64,000 nucleotides of DNA, from positions 310,001 to 374,000 of the forward strand of contig NZ_QZWI01000001.1 in the NCBI RefSeq assembly GCF_003614975.1. Direction: 5' to 3'. The stretch comes from Rahnella bruchi. Lineage in GTDB: Bacteria; Pseudomonadota; Gammaproteobacteria; Enterobacterales; Enterobacteriaceae. The position numbers were made by a program, and so were the translations under genes. The notes under the pieces are model-generated. The model was not told the DNA's origin. It saw only the letters and a list, made by a program, of their open reading frames with translations, and made no database searches. Within the stretch, counting starts at the first letter, position 1. Every line of letters starts with the position of its first letter. Shown in pieces: positions 19,068 through 27,271 of the stretch.

Positions 19068-19277
19068 TTAGATTGCAGTTACGTTAACTGCTGACGGGCC
19101 TTTCTGGCCGTCCTGGATTTCGAACTCTACGTTCTGGCCTTCAGCCAGAGTTTTGAAGCCGTTACCCTGGATTGCAGAGAAGTGTACGAACACGTCTTTG
19201 CTGCCGTCAGCAGGAGTAATGAAACCGAAACCTTTAGACTCGTTGAACCACTTAACTTGACCTTTGATCTTTGCCAT
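19068..19277 (-). CDS. cspC: Cold-shock-family RNA chaperone CspC
   Basis: 69-aa OB-fold RNA- and ssDNA-binding protein. It carries RNP1 (KGFGFITP) and RNP2 (VFVHFSAIQ). The sequence differs from E. coli CspC by about one residue near the C terminus ([10 protein letters not shown]) and is clearly CspC and not CspE, which has TNGAKGPSAANVIAL at its end. CspC stabilises stress mRNAs and is not itself cold-induced in E. coli. AAGGAAATACTC precedes the ATG. It is the second gene after yobF, 41 bp downstream. Confidence 0.96.
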   Translation of the reverse strand: MAKIKGQVKWFNESKGFGFITPADGSKDVFVHFSAIQGNGFKTLAEGQNVEFEIQDGQKGPSAVNVTAI

Positions 19278-19318
19278 CTTGAGTATTTCCTTTGGATTGT
19301 TTAAACCGCCCGTAGGCG

Positions 19319-19435
19319 TTACATAGACAAACTAGAGTCGTTACTGCTTGAGGCACTAAGATTAAAATCGGCAGAGAAGCGGTATTCAACGTGAACGTCT
19401 TTACTCAGAACTTCTATACTGAAAATGCCACACAT
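19319..19435 (-). CDS. yobF: YobF small stress protein
   Basis: 38-aa protein encoded just upstream of cspC, as in E. coli. The translation begins [20 protein letters not shown] and ends SSNDSSLSM, matching the N-terminal two thirds of E. coli YobF ([20 protein letters not shown]...), which is 47 aa. YobF accumulates in E. coli under heat and other stress; its role is unknown. The N terminus MCGIF resembles that of amidotransferases only by chance. It is probably co-transcribed with cspC. Confidence 0.85.
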   Translation of the reverse strand: MCGIFSIEVLSKDVHVEYRFSADFNLSASSSNDSSLSM

Positions 19436-20547
19436 ATACAGAACTGTACCTCGTTTTACCCAGATGCGTTATCACATACTCTGAATTCGATGGCAAGCCA
19501 TTTTTAATCAGTGATGGACATGTCGCACATATTTGAGCCGGTTAAAGGCACTTCGTGTTCAGTTATGCTGAAATATGTTGATAGACATGCTTTTTTCTGC
19601 TTTGCAGTTTTACCTGCATATCAAACAAAACAATAACGACCTGTTTTGATTATTGATCATTTAATGCAGAACCGTAAGCGTAAAACGCATCTTTATTTGA
19701 ATTTTTATTGTCAATACTGAGCAAAAGCGTCTCCCTACAGCTTGATTTCACGTGATAAAGCACTACCCGCTGTAAGGTCACGTTCGGGTGAGGGCGCGTC
19801 TGTCGGGCAAGATGGACACTTGTGCAACAGAACGGGCAACCGCGAGAACGTATGGCCAGGCATTATGATTGGTTATGCAATAATCAATTACGCCATAGAG
19901 GGATAAAATGGTGCAAAACCCAAGGAAGCCCTCAATAAATGCACCTTAATTGTGCGACTTCAGTTTGCATACTATAATACAAAAAAAGATCTCAGCCTCT
20001 TCGGATTTAAATTTTAAATCGCCCCAGACTCCTAATACATATTTCTTAAAGTGCCATTTTTGACATTATAATGAATTAAAGTTTGCGAGTTGGTTAAATC
20101 GGTATAACACTTGCGCAAACATTCAAAACAAGCTTATTCATATATAAAATATCAATATGAAAATTTAATATTAATTACCGTGATCGAAATCTCATATTAT
20201 CATTCTGATTCGCCGGAAAGCGGGCAACGTTCGAGCGATTCTACGGCACCAAACGCTGCGACTGGCAAAGGCAGTCCCGCAACACTATCAGCATAATGCA
20301 CTGTATCTTAAGCAAACCTTGGGATTACCACTGCTCAGCAGGTTTAACCACGTCCAGATACCCATAATTATCTCATCAGGAAAATATCCGTCACAGGGAT
20401 ATAATCTTTCCGGGAACATTAATTAACAACTCAGTAACCCCTTGCTTTTGTAAGTCATCACGCTGACAAACCTATAAGTGATAATACTTCTCATTTAATA
20501 AGCCCGTAATTGCACTTTACTCTCCGCTAAGAACGGGCAAATGATAT
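19436..20547. other. Gene-poor 1.1 kb gap upstream of yobF-cspC
   Basis: AT-rich stretch with no convincing gene. Items seen: the expected yobF promoter region at the left; an isolated plus-strand sigma70-like promoter (TTGTGC 19950-19955, 17-bp spacer, TATAAT 19973-19978); a 17-nt palindrome at 20004-20020 (GATTTAAA-T-TTTAAATC); and a short GC-richer island at about 20205-20295 that looks like a gene remnant. In E. coli yobF and yebO are close neighbours, so this gap and the next four genes are an insertion. Confidence 0.5.
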
Positions 20548-21537
20548 TCAATCTTTAGAAATGCTTGCGCCAATTTTTAAGGGTTTAAATTCCATTTCGG
20601 GCGAATCACTTTGAGATATGGCATCCGCTAATTCGTTTAATGGTTGATCCAGCGAATCATCTGCTAATTCAAAAACACCCCAGTGGATCGGAACGGCTTT
20701 CTGACAGCGCAATTGTGAAAAGACGGTCACGGCTTGCTGCGGATCCATATGCTGCGCGCTCATGAACCATCTTGGTGCATAGGCACCGACAGGAATTGCG
20801 GCTAAATCGAAAGGCCCGAGACGCTGGCCGATGAGTTCAAACTGATCGCTGTAGCCACTGTCTCCGGAAAAATAGAAACTGAAATCAGCGTTTCTGACGA
20901 CCCAACCACACCACAGGGATTGATTACGATCCCAAAATGTTCTCATGCTCCAGTGGCGTGCAGGCGCGGCTGAAAAAGTCAGATCACCAAACTGATGTTC
21001 CTGCCACCAGTCCAGTTCTTCGATATACCGTGCGCCGCGCCGTTCGAGCCAAGGTTTCATGCCCAAAGGCACCATAAACTGCACGTCAGGAAAACGTCGT
21101 AACAGCTTGCGCACGGTCGCGCGATCCAGATGGTCATAGTGATTATGTGAAAATAACACCACGTCGATCGGAGGCAACATTTCAACCGTTGCAGCGACGG
21201 GCGTTTTACGTTTAGGCCCGTAGAAGCTCAGCGGCGACGCGCGTTCCGACAGAGCGGGATCCATAAGAACGTAACGTCCGGCCACCCGTAACAATAAACA
21301 TGCATGGCCTAAAAACCATAAGCGGTCATCCGTTCCGCTAAAATCAGCACTCTGCCACCACTGGGTGATGAAATGTTCATAGCCCTTCTCTGGTGGCGCG
21401 GGCAGACGAAGAGCCTTACGTTCTTTTCTCCAGCGTCTGAAATCCCCCTCCTGCTGGCTCTGCGGTTCGGCATTGGTGAAACCGTCGGGCGTATGATGAG
21501 ATTTTGAAGGGTCGTAATACGGATTTTTACCAGGCAT
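20548..21537 (-). CDS. Metallo-beta-lactamase-fold hydrolase (NAPE-PLD/UlaG-like)
   Basis: 329-aa soluble protein of the MBL superfamily. The zinc motif HNHYDHLD is at residues 131-138, with further ligands likely in PARHWS (about 200), FSGDSGYSD (about 235) and PIHWGVFEL near the C terminus. The N-terminal WWQSADFSGTDDRLWFLGHACLLLRVAG and LMDPALSERASPLSFYGPKR resemble the branch that includes mammalian N-acyl-phosphatidylethanolamine phospholipase D and bacterial UlaG-like lactonases. The substrate is unknown. No signal peptide is seen. GTGGAG precedes ATG 21537. It stands alone, divergent from the small membrane protein gene. Confidence 0.75.
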   Translation of the reverse strand: MPGKNPYYDPSKSHHTPDGFTNAEPQSQQEGDFRRWRKERKALRLPAPPEKGYEHFITQWWQSADFSGTDDRLWFLGHACLLLRVAGRYVLMDPALSERASPLSFYGPKRKTPVAATVEMLPPIDVVLFSHNHYDHLDRATVRKLLRRFPDVQFMVPLGMKPWLERRGARYIEELDWWQEHQFGDLTFSAAPARHWSMRTFWDRNQSLWCGWVVRNADFSFYFSGDSGYSDQFELIGQRLGPFDLAAIPVGAYAPRWFMSAQHMDPQQAVTVFSQLRCQKAVPIHWGVFELADDSLDQPLNELADAISQSDSPEMEFKPLKIGASISKD

Positions 21538-21722
21538 AGGACTCCACAGGAAAACGTTACGGTTTAAACGAAAGTGCGATCACCTCATTTTAAGTAGCAT
21601 ATTTGTTAATCACACTACAGGCAGAAAGTGAAAAATTATGTGCCAATTCAGCAACTGAATGAGGTTAAGAAAATCTTAATAACTGTGTGTTTTACTGAGG
21701 ACGTTCAAAAAGGAGGAAATTT

Positions 21723-22013
21723 ATGACCAGGAACACGACTCAACATCGCCGCCCATTTGCTGCGCGACTCACGCATATTATGCAGATCCAGACTCAATAC
21801 GGGCGGCTGTGGCTCAGCTCGCGTTTTCGCCGGGTGAATGTGCCCGTTTCGCTGAAAGTCACCGGTTTCGCTATTTTGACGCTGATGGTTCTGGCGTTCA
21901 CCGGCACTATGCTGCTAATGCTTGACCTGATCAGCCTGATTTCGGGCTTACTAAAGCGTCCTTTCCGTCGGGGAAATATTTACCGACGCCAGCTGATGAG
22001 AAAGCCGGTATAA
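21723..22013 (+). CDS. Small basic membrane protein (unrecognised)
   Basis: 96-aa protein preceded by an excellent ribosome site (AAAGGAGG, 7 nt before ATG). The N-terminal 40 residues and the last 20 are strongly basic (RRPFAAR, SSRFRR; KRPFRRGNIYRR). A single hydrophobic stretch of about 35 residues lies between them (VSLKVTGFAILTLMVLAFTG onward). I do not recognise the family. It could be a membrane-anchored small regulator or a toxin-like peptide, but nothing in the context supports a specific role. A hairpin follows at 22017-22045. Confidence 0.6.
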   Translation: MTRNTTQHRRPFAARLTHIMQIQTQYGRLWLSSRFRRVNVPVSLKVTGFAILTLMVLAFTGTMLLMLDLISLISGLLKRPFRRGNIYRRQLMRKPV

Positions 22014-22016
22014 AAC

Positions 22017-22045
22017 AAAACCGTGTCAGTTTAACGACACGGTTT
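22017..22045 (+). terminator. Hairpin after the small membrane protein gene
   Basis: CCGTGTC (22021-22027) pairs with GACACGG (22036-22042), flanked by AAAA and TTT. The short T-run makes it a weak terminator candidate. Confidence 0.5.
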
Positions 22046-22071
22046 GAGATTACGGGGATGTATTGCTGTTT

Positions 22072-22308
22072 TCAGGCAGGCATACCGCAAAGTTTGGTCA
22101 GATTTCTGGCGCCGATCATGAGGGTTGCAACATAGGATTGTCTGCGGGTCACGACTTCGACCGCAACACGCGCATCTTTATACTTAATAAGATAGGTTGA
22201 AGGCCAGCCCTGCCGGCGTTTGCCATAGGCTTTTTCATGACTGTCGATAGCTGCATGAGCAACCACCAGATGGGAAAGAGTTTTATCACCTTTAATGATG
22301 CGCTTCAT
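22072..22308 (-). CDS. Small phage-type protein (DUF4060-like, tentative)
   Basis: 78-aa protein from ATG 22308, with GGAG 6 nt upstream; an upstream frame to 22338 has no ribosome site. The product begins MKRIIKGDKTLSHLVVAHAA and contains EKAYGKRRQGWPSTYLI and ARVAVEVVTRRQSYVATL. This pattern resembles small prophage and enterobacterial proteins annotated DUF4060, but I name the family from memory only. Function unknown. It sits next to a second phage-type gene (22444-22746) with no other phage genes visible. Confidence 0.6.
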   Translation of the reverse strand: MKRIIKGDKTLSHLVVAHAAIDSHEKAYGKRRQGWPSTYLIKYKDARVAVEVVTRRQSYVATLMIGARNLTKLCGMPA

Positions 22309-22443
22309 AATGGACTCCGCCTTAGACACAACTGTCAAAATGAGGAAACATTAATCACTTGATACGCATCGCTTTATGCGACGCTTATTCGAATCACTTC
22401 TTTGCAAAACTTTGTCACAATCTGAGTATCTCTGCGCTTTAAC

Positions 22444-22746
22444 TTATGCGCAAGTCTTACTAAGCAGGAAACATACCATTGCTGCGCGGAGAGGCCGTTT
22501 GCTTTGCGCCTGCCACTGGCCATACGGACTGTTTATCTCAGCCAGCCAAAGAGGATCGCTCTGCAACTCTTTAAAATTAATGCTGATTTTGTTGGCGCAA
22601 ATAATCGGCCACGCGTCGGAGGGGTTGTTGCAATAATCTTTGCCCTTCATACCACCGTAGGGATACCACTTCTCAGGTTCCTCTCCCGTCAGTAAAGCAA
22701 TGTTGTGATTCACTTCGTTATCGTTTTCTTCCGACCATTTGATCAT
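22444..22746 (-). CDS. NinX/DUF2591-type phage protein
   Basis: 100-aa protein. ATG 22746 is chosen because GGAAG lies 5 nt upstream and the product then begins MIKWSEENDNEVNHNIALLT, aligning with the NinX start (MDYSKLSDFEIN...). The hallmark of the family, KDYCNNPSDAWPII followed by an isoleucine-rich turn and then a C-terminal PLRAAMVCFLL, is present. NinX/DUF2591 genes belong to lambdoid nin regions or prophage remnants; their function is unknown. It is isolated here from any phage structural or lysogeny genes, so a remnant or domesticated copy is likely. Confidence 0.7.
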   Translation of the reverse strand: MIKWSEENDNEVNHNIALLTGEEPEKWYPYGGMKGKDYCNNPSDAWPIICANKISINFKELQSDPLWLAEINSPYGQWQAQSKRPLRAAMVCFLLSKTCA

Positions 22747-22824
22747 CAGTTCTTCCATTCTGCAAGGCACATGCGTGGAGACTACCGGAAGAATAAGACA
22801 GATTTATGAAGGTTTAGCGGGAGG

Positions 22825-22850
22825 GTAAACCCGCCAGAAGGCGGGTTTAC
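22825..22850. repeat. Perfect 11-bp inverted repeat downstream of yebO
   Basis: GTAAACCCGCC (22825-22835) and GGCGGGTTTAC (22840-22850) flank the loop AGAA, 10 bp after the yebO stop on the minus strand. There is no clear T-run, so it may be a terminator, an mRNA-stabilising hairpin or both. Confidence 0.6.
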
Positions 22851-22859
22851 GGAACCAGA

Positions 22860-23132
22860 TTATCTTTCAGGAATAAAACCACGCAGGCTGAGAGCAGAAT
22901 CATCTTCTGCTTCAACAGGAGGCACTTTGCCTCGTGCCTGTGCAGCAAGAACCTTGAGCAACTCGGTTTGCTGGCGTTGCTGCTCAGCTATCTCCTGCAA
23001 CAAAGCTATTTGTTCATTTGCCCTGACACTGGCACGGCTTATAAAAAACCACACCAGCAGAAACAGTAAAGCTGAAAGTGCGCACAGCACCAATGAAGCC
23101 AGGCTGTTTTGGCCCATTGCGAAATCAAACAT
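22860..23132 (-). CDS. yebO: YebO-type membrane protein
   Basis: 90-aa protein with one transmembrane segment (residues 11-32, SLASLVLCALSALLFLLVWF) followed by FISRASVRANEQIALLQEI, closely matching E. coli YebO (WFFINRASSRTNEQIELL). A coiled-coil-prone segment (EIAEQQRQQTELLKVLAAQA) and an acidic tail follow. Function unknown. As in E. coli it lies next to mgrB, and the two are transcribed in the same direction. Confidence 0.85.
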   Translation of the reverse strand: MFDFAMGQNSLASLVLCALSALLFLLVWFFISRASVRANEQIALLQEIAEQQRQQTELLKVLAAQARGKVPPVEAEDDSALSLRGFIPER

Positions 23133-23276
23133 TGACTACCCTACCACTGAATGTTCAGAGGTCTCATCTTACCATCACCGGCAGATCAGGGAAGTCATTC
23201 ACAAATCCATTAACAAAAAAACAGGCTTTTCTTACTGCCGGACTGCCGGTGGATAAGAATTTCGGTGAGCGATCGC

Positions 23277-23399
23277 TTAAAAAGGGATAAAGGATGTGAT
23301 CGCGCACACACCCAGATCAAAGTTTCCACCCTGATCGCAATAGCTATTGAGCGCAAGCAGGTAAAGACCGATGCAAATGAGCAGGAAAAGGACGAACAT
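23277..23399 (-). CDS. mgrB: MgrB, small membrane inhibitor of PhoQ
   Basis: Small inner-membrane protein that binds PhoQ and lowers its kinase activity in feedback. From ATG 23399 (AGGAGG 6 nt upstream) it is 40 aa: a transmembrane helix (MFVLFLLICIGLYLLAL) and a periplasmic tail with C-D-Q at residues 21-23, the second cysteine 11 residues later (GVCAI) and the end FIPF. E. coli MgrB (47 aa) has the same cysteine spacing and ends FIPW. The predicted N terminus lacks the basic MKKFR of E. coli; an upstream GTG adds only one residue, because AGGAGG itself encodes the preceding arginines. Loss of mgrB causes polymyxin resistance in Klebsiella. yebO is just downstream and phoPQ is 20 kb away. 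Confidence 0.82.
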   Translation of the reverse strand: MFVLFLLICIGLYLLALNSYCDQGGNFDLGVCAITSFIPF

Positions 23400-23455
23400 C
23401 ACGACCCTCCTGACATTGAAAACAGGTTTTTTCAATTTGATGGCAGGTCTCTTTT

Positions 23456-23472
23456 GGTTTAAACAGCGTCTA
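23456..23472 (+). promoter_or_regulatory. Weak PhoP-box-like repeat upstream of mgrB
   Basis: GGTTTA-N5-CGTCTA, 57-73 bp upstream of mgrB, matches the PhoP box (T/G)GTTTA-N5-(T/G)GTTTA at 10 of 12 positions, but in the orientation opposite to the gene. E. coli mgrB is PhoP-activated, so a box is expected; this one is only a candidate. Confidence 0.3.
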
Positions 23473-23519
23473 TCAGGGCTCAAAGGCGACGTCCAACGTA
23501 TGAATGAACAGACTGACAT

Positions 23520-24166
23520 AGTACGACGAAAATCTTAAACAACGATATAACAAAGAGTCGGCTTTGCAGGCTAAACATCCTGCAATAATCACATACGTAA
23601 ATCATATATAAAAATGCATACATTTTATCTATACATCCCTGTCCGCCAAGAGTTGACCTGCATCAAATAAAACGACTTAATCATTATCCTTCTAAAAAAA
23701 AATTTCACCTTCAGGTTTTCTTAAAAATGAACTTTGAAACTCATACAATAAAACACTACATATAGAAAAAAGAGAAACAGATAAAATAAATTATTCATAA
23801 AACAGAATCTCAGGGAAGGCAGACCATTCAGGAGAAAATATCTGACAGGTGTCTTTGTCAGCATGAGTCACACTTTGATGAGCAATGACCAGCTGATCAA
23901 TAAATGGGGTTTATTGGGAAAGTATAAAGAAATTATTAGAGTTTAATAAGAAACAAAAAAAATAAAAACCGCAATAAATACAAACTAAAACCCCCTCATT
24001 TAATTAATCATCTCTGGAACTTCCTTGTTGAATTACACCATGCATTAAAATATCATCCCGCCGTCGAACAGTTCTTCTGTCTCTTCTGTTATATAAATGA
24101 AAGCATAGTGGCTGAAATAAATACCAGCTGATTCATGCTGACTATTTTTTGTTGAGGGATTAATAA
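23520..24166. other. AT-rich region between mgrB and the autotransporter gene
   Basis: About 650 bp, strongly AT-rich, with no well-supported gene. It contains an FNR-like site at 23653-23666 and a 27-codon frame at 23863-23946 that has no proper ribosome site. The GAGGG ribosome site of the autotransporter gene is at the right end. High AT content and long spacing are typical of regions bound by H-NS, which is an inference here. Confidence 0.5.
23653..23666 (+). promoter_or_regulatory. FNR-like site
   Basis: TTGACCTGCATCAA matches the FNR consensus TTGAT-N4-ATCAA at 9 of 10 fixed positions. No good -10 element lies at the distance expected for a class II site, and the nearest start codons are 254 bp (mgrB, minus) and 500 bp (autotransporter, plus) away. 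The target gene is unclear. Confidence 0.35.
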
Positions 24167-26860
24167 ATGCATGCATGGAATAAAAAGTTCTTCGTTTCTA
24201 AAATAGCGCTGGCCTGCGCTGTTGCAGTAACTGCACCTGCGGCGATGTCTGCTGATATCTCCGGTACCGTCTACGATACCTTCTATCATGACTCCACGCT
24301 GGCGAATCATATCGGATACCGTGGTTATGTAGACAATGACGGGGCAAACAACAGTTACACCGGCGGAGACATCTACTCTTCTATCAATAATTCTGTCGTT
24401 AATGGCGTTCTTTCTACTTACTATCTGGGCTTTGATAACGGCACTAATAATACGCTGAACATTACGAATACTACCGTTAACGGAATGATCACTTCCGAAT
24501 GCATGACAACTGACTGTGGCGACGCTCGTAATGATTATGACCAGTCACCTTTGCAGCTGACTATTGATAATTCCACTATCAATGACACTTACGAACATTT
24601 TGATTATGACGTAACGGATGCAAATAAAGTCCGTGACCATGACAACATTGGCACCTACGATCTCGGCGTTGCGGTTACTCTGGATCAGGAAAGTAATATT
24701 CTTATTCAGAACAACTCACACGTTGCTGGTATTGCGCTGTCACAAGGCTACCAGTGGGTAGATACTGACGTTAATAATGGCAATACTTTTGATAATACCC
24801 TGACAGTCAATGATTCTGTATTGACCTCAGGCTCATACACTGAATTAGAAACTACTGGGTTCTACGGCCAGTCAGACAAACCAAGTGATTACGGTAATAT
24901 CAGTGCTTCAGGCACCGGAGCCGACGATATCGCGCTTTCCGTAATTGCTAATTCTGCCGCTGATAATTCAATGAAAACGACCGCTGTTTTCAATAATTCA
25001 ACAATTTCCGGTGATGTCTATTTCGAAAGCAGCTTTGACCATAACTACTATGTTGGCGGCCACGACAACAACGGTGATGGTGTACTTGATACCAACGGTT
25101 GGGATGATACCGACGAACTTAACCTGACCCTGGATAATGGCAGCAAATGGGTCGGCGCAGCGATTTCTGATGTTCAGGCAGACGCGGGTTTGTATGACCG
25201 TAGCACTAACAGCATCTGGCCTGGCTCGGTATTCAGTACTACAACGGGATATCTGAGTGGTGATCAGGTTTATCAGAGCGGGTTGTTCAATGTTGCTCTG
25301 AACGACGGTTCCGAATGGGATACCACCAAGTCTTCTAATATCGACAACCTGACAGTAAACAATCAGTCTCAGGTCAACGTTGCTGATTCCGGATTATTGG
25401 CTGACAATATTTCCCTGACCAATACATCAAGCCTGAAAATCGCAGCACACGGTGAAGTTTACACTGATGCCCTTAATCTGAACTCAGGCAGTAAAGCAAC
25501 CCTGACTGAAGAAACTGCATCTTTATATGCAAACACCATCACTGTAGGCAACGGTTCTGAGCTGAACTTAGGCGCAGGACAGGTTGATACACACAATATG
25601 GTGCTGACCGATGACGGTACCTTCAATGTGGGCAGCCGTGAGTTCGTACTGAATTCCGATATGAACAATGCACGCGATAAAACTGCTGCGGATTACGTTT
25701 ATGATCGCGGGACTATCGGCATGAATTCTGACGGTCACCTGGCAGTGAATGGCGTGACTAACGGTAACTATCAGGTTCGTATCAATAACGCCACCGGCGA
25801 AGGCCGCGTTGCTGATTACCAGAATAAAGAGCTTATCCGCACTTATGGCGGCAACGCGACCTTCACTCATGCAAACACCGGTGATCTGGGTGCCTACAAA
25901 TACCAGGCTCAGCAACAGGGCGATACCGTCGTTCTGGCTAAGCAAGGCATCACCTCTACGGCAAATGCGGCTCTGAGCCTGCCTTCTTCTAATGCTGCAA
26001 CCTGGCATATGGAACAGGATACTCTGAGCAACCGTATGGACAGCTCACGTCACACCCAGGGTGATGACAAAGGCGGCGTCTGGGTCAACTACTTCGGCGG
26101 CCAGCAAAATGGTGACAATGGCGTTGTAGATTACGATCAGGATATCAATGGCATTATGGTCGGCCTGGATAAAGTCACTGAAGGTGGTGGCGATCGTCAA
26201 TGGCTGGTCGGTATGGCGGCAAGCTTCGCGAAATCCAGTTTGTCTATGGATAATGCGGATGCGGATACTGACAGCCAGTCAGCACGCGTTTACTCCAGCC
26301 TGGACTTCAAAAACGGCGCATTCGTTGATACCTCTCTGAGCTACAGCCACTTCAGCAACTCGACTGACAGCACCATGAGCAATGGTCAGCAGGTTTCCGG
26401 TGATAACTCCACTGATGCATGGGGCTTTGGTCTGAAAGCCGGTTACGACTGGAAATTCGCACCACAAGCATACCTGACGCCGTATGCCAGCATCACCGGT
26501 GTATTCATTGGCGATGATGACTACAGCATGAGCAACAACATGAAAGTCAGCGATCAGGCTTATGACAGCATGCGATATGAGGTAGGTACCAACATCGGTT
26601 ATACCTTTGATCTGGGTGCCAATCAGGCAATCAGCCCTTACGCAACACTGGCATATGTTTATGAAGATGCTAATAACGATGCCGACATCAACGGCGACCG
26701 TATCGATAACGGCATTGATGGTTCAGCGGTACGCGTTGGCTTAGGTGGTCAGTTCGACATGAGCAAAAACTTCACCATTTATGCAGGCGCTAACTACCTT
26801 GGCGGCAGCGATGTTGACCAGCCTTGGGCTGCAAACGCGGGTATGAAATACCGCTGGTAA
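24167..26860 (+). CDS. Type V secretion autotransporter with Asx-rich beta-helical passenger
   Basis: 897-aa classical autotransporter (type Va). Signal peptide at residues 1-28 (MHAWNKKFF..., cleavage near AMSA-DI). The passenger (about 29-600) is rich in Asn, Asp, Ser and Thr and has recurring NSTI/NNS and LNLTLDNGSKW-type turns expected of a right-handed beta-helix. It contains one calcium-loop-like motif, D300-NNGDGVL-D308. A 12-stranded beta-barrel (about 636-897) starts GGVWVNYFGGQQNG and ends with the outer-membrane signature MKYRW. GAGGG lies 8 nt before ATG 24167. It interrupts the mgrB-yobH neighbourhood of E. coli and has its own terminator, so it is an inserted single-gene unit. 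Adhesion or aggregation is the usual role of this class; no protease triad is evident. Confidence 0.9.
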   Translation: MHAWNKKFFVSKIALACAVAVTAPAAMSADISGTVYDTFYHDSTLANHIGYRGYVDNDGANNSYTGGDIYSSINNSVVNGVLSTYYLGFDNGTNNTLNITNTTVNGMITSECMTTDCGDARNDYDQSPLQLTIDNSTINDTYEHFDYDVTDANKVRDHDNIGTYDLGVAVTLDQESNILIQNNSHVAGIALSQGYQWVDTDVNNGNTFDNTLTVNDSVLTSGSYTELETTGFYGQSDKPSDYGNISASGTGADDIALSVIANSAADNSMKTTAVFNNSTISGDVYFESSFDHNYYVGGHDNNGDGVLDTNGWDDTDELNLTLDNGSKWVGAAISDVQADAGLYDRSTNSIWPGSVFSTTTGYLSGDQVYQSGLFNVALNDGSEWDTTKSSNIDNLTVNNQSQVNVADSGLLADNISLTNTSSLKIAAHGEVYTDALNLNSGSKATLTEETASLYANTITVGNGSELNLGAGQVDTHNMVLTDDGTFNVGSREFVLNSDMNNARDKTAADYVYDRGTIGMNSDGHLAVNGVTNGNYQVRINNATGEGRVADYQNKELIRTYGGNATFTHANTGDLGAYKYQAQQQGDTVVLAKQGITSTANAALSLPSSNAATWHMEQDTLSNRMDSSRHTQGDDKGGVWVNYFGGQQNGDNGVVDYDQDINGIMVGLDKVTEGGGDRQWLVGMAASFAKSSLSMDNADADTDSQSARVYSSLDFKNGAFVDTSLSYSHFSNSTDSTMSNGQQVSGDNSTDAWGFGLKAGYDWKFAPQAYLTPYASITGVFIGDDDYSMSNNMKVSDQAYDSMRYEVGTNIGYTFDLGANQAISPYATLAYVYEDANNDADINGDRIDNGIDGSAVRVGLGGQFDMSKNFTIYAGANYLGGSDVDQPWAANAGMKYRW

Positions 26861-26892
26861 TTTGCAGGTTTGAGCAAAAGTTTAGCTAACAC

Positions 26893-26919
26893 AAAGGCCC
26901 CTTTTCAGGGGTCTTTTTC
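26893..26919 (+). terminator. Autotransporter gene terminator
   Basis: AAAGGCCCCT and AGGGGTCTTT form a stem with one G-T wobble around TTTC, followed by TT; it lies 33 bp after the stop codon. Confidence 0.8.
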
Positions 26920-27020
26920 GGATTCAGATACATCAACAATGACATTCTGATAAAAATAACTTCTACTATGCATATCAATATCCTGAATAATTCAGGAACA
27001 GATATTTAGGGAGTTTCAGA

Positions 27021-27257
27021 ATGGGTATCGTCAAGACGATTGTTGTGCTGGCCGTGATTTATGCCATTTTTCTTTTTTCAGGGTACGGCGTAACCGTCGG
27101 CAGTAGCGAGAATGCGGCGGGACTAGGCCTTAAATGCCAGTATTTAACAGCCAGAGGGATTGTCAGCTCTCAGTATATTCATTCAGACAGCGGAGTCATT
27201 GGTGTAGCGAACTGTCCGGTTTTCAAAAAAGTCGGCGAAGTGGTCGATAATCAATAA
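27021..27257 (+). CDS. yobH: YobH small exported or membrane protein
   Basis: 78-aa protein with an N-terminal hydrophobic helix (MGIVKTIVVLAVIYAIFLFS) and a short periplasmic-type domain with two cysteines. The core SGYGVTVGSSENAAGLGLKC, YLTARGIVSSQY, GVIGVANCP and the end VVDNQ match E. coli YobH (SGYGVLIGSKENAAGLGLQC ... VVDNG). Function unknown. GGGAG lies 7 nt before the ATG. In E. coli yobH follows mgrB directly; here the autotransporter gene lies between them. Confidence 0.88.
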   Translation: MGIVKTIVVLAVIYAIFLFSGYGVTVGSSENAAGLGLKCQYLTARGIVSSQYIHSDSGVIGVANCPVFKKVGEVVDNQ

Positions 27258-27271
27258 CACATAGTTTTAGC

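Noticed and set aside
20111-20296. 61-codon plus-strand frame
   Set aside because: Low-complexity start, no ribosome site; only a short GC-richer part (about 20205-20295) looks like a remnant of something.
23863-23946. 27-codon frame in the mgrB-autotransporter gap
   Set aside because: The nearest purine-rich ribosome-like site is nearly 30 nt upstream, and no family is recognised.
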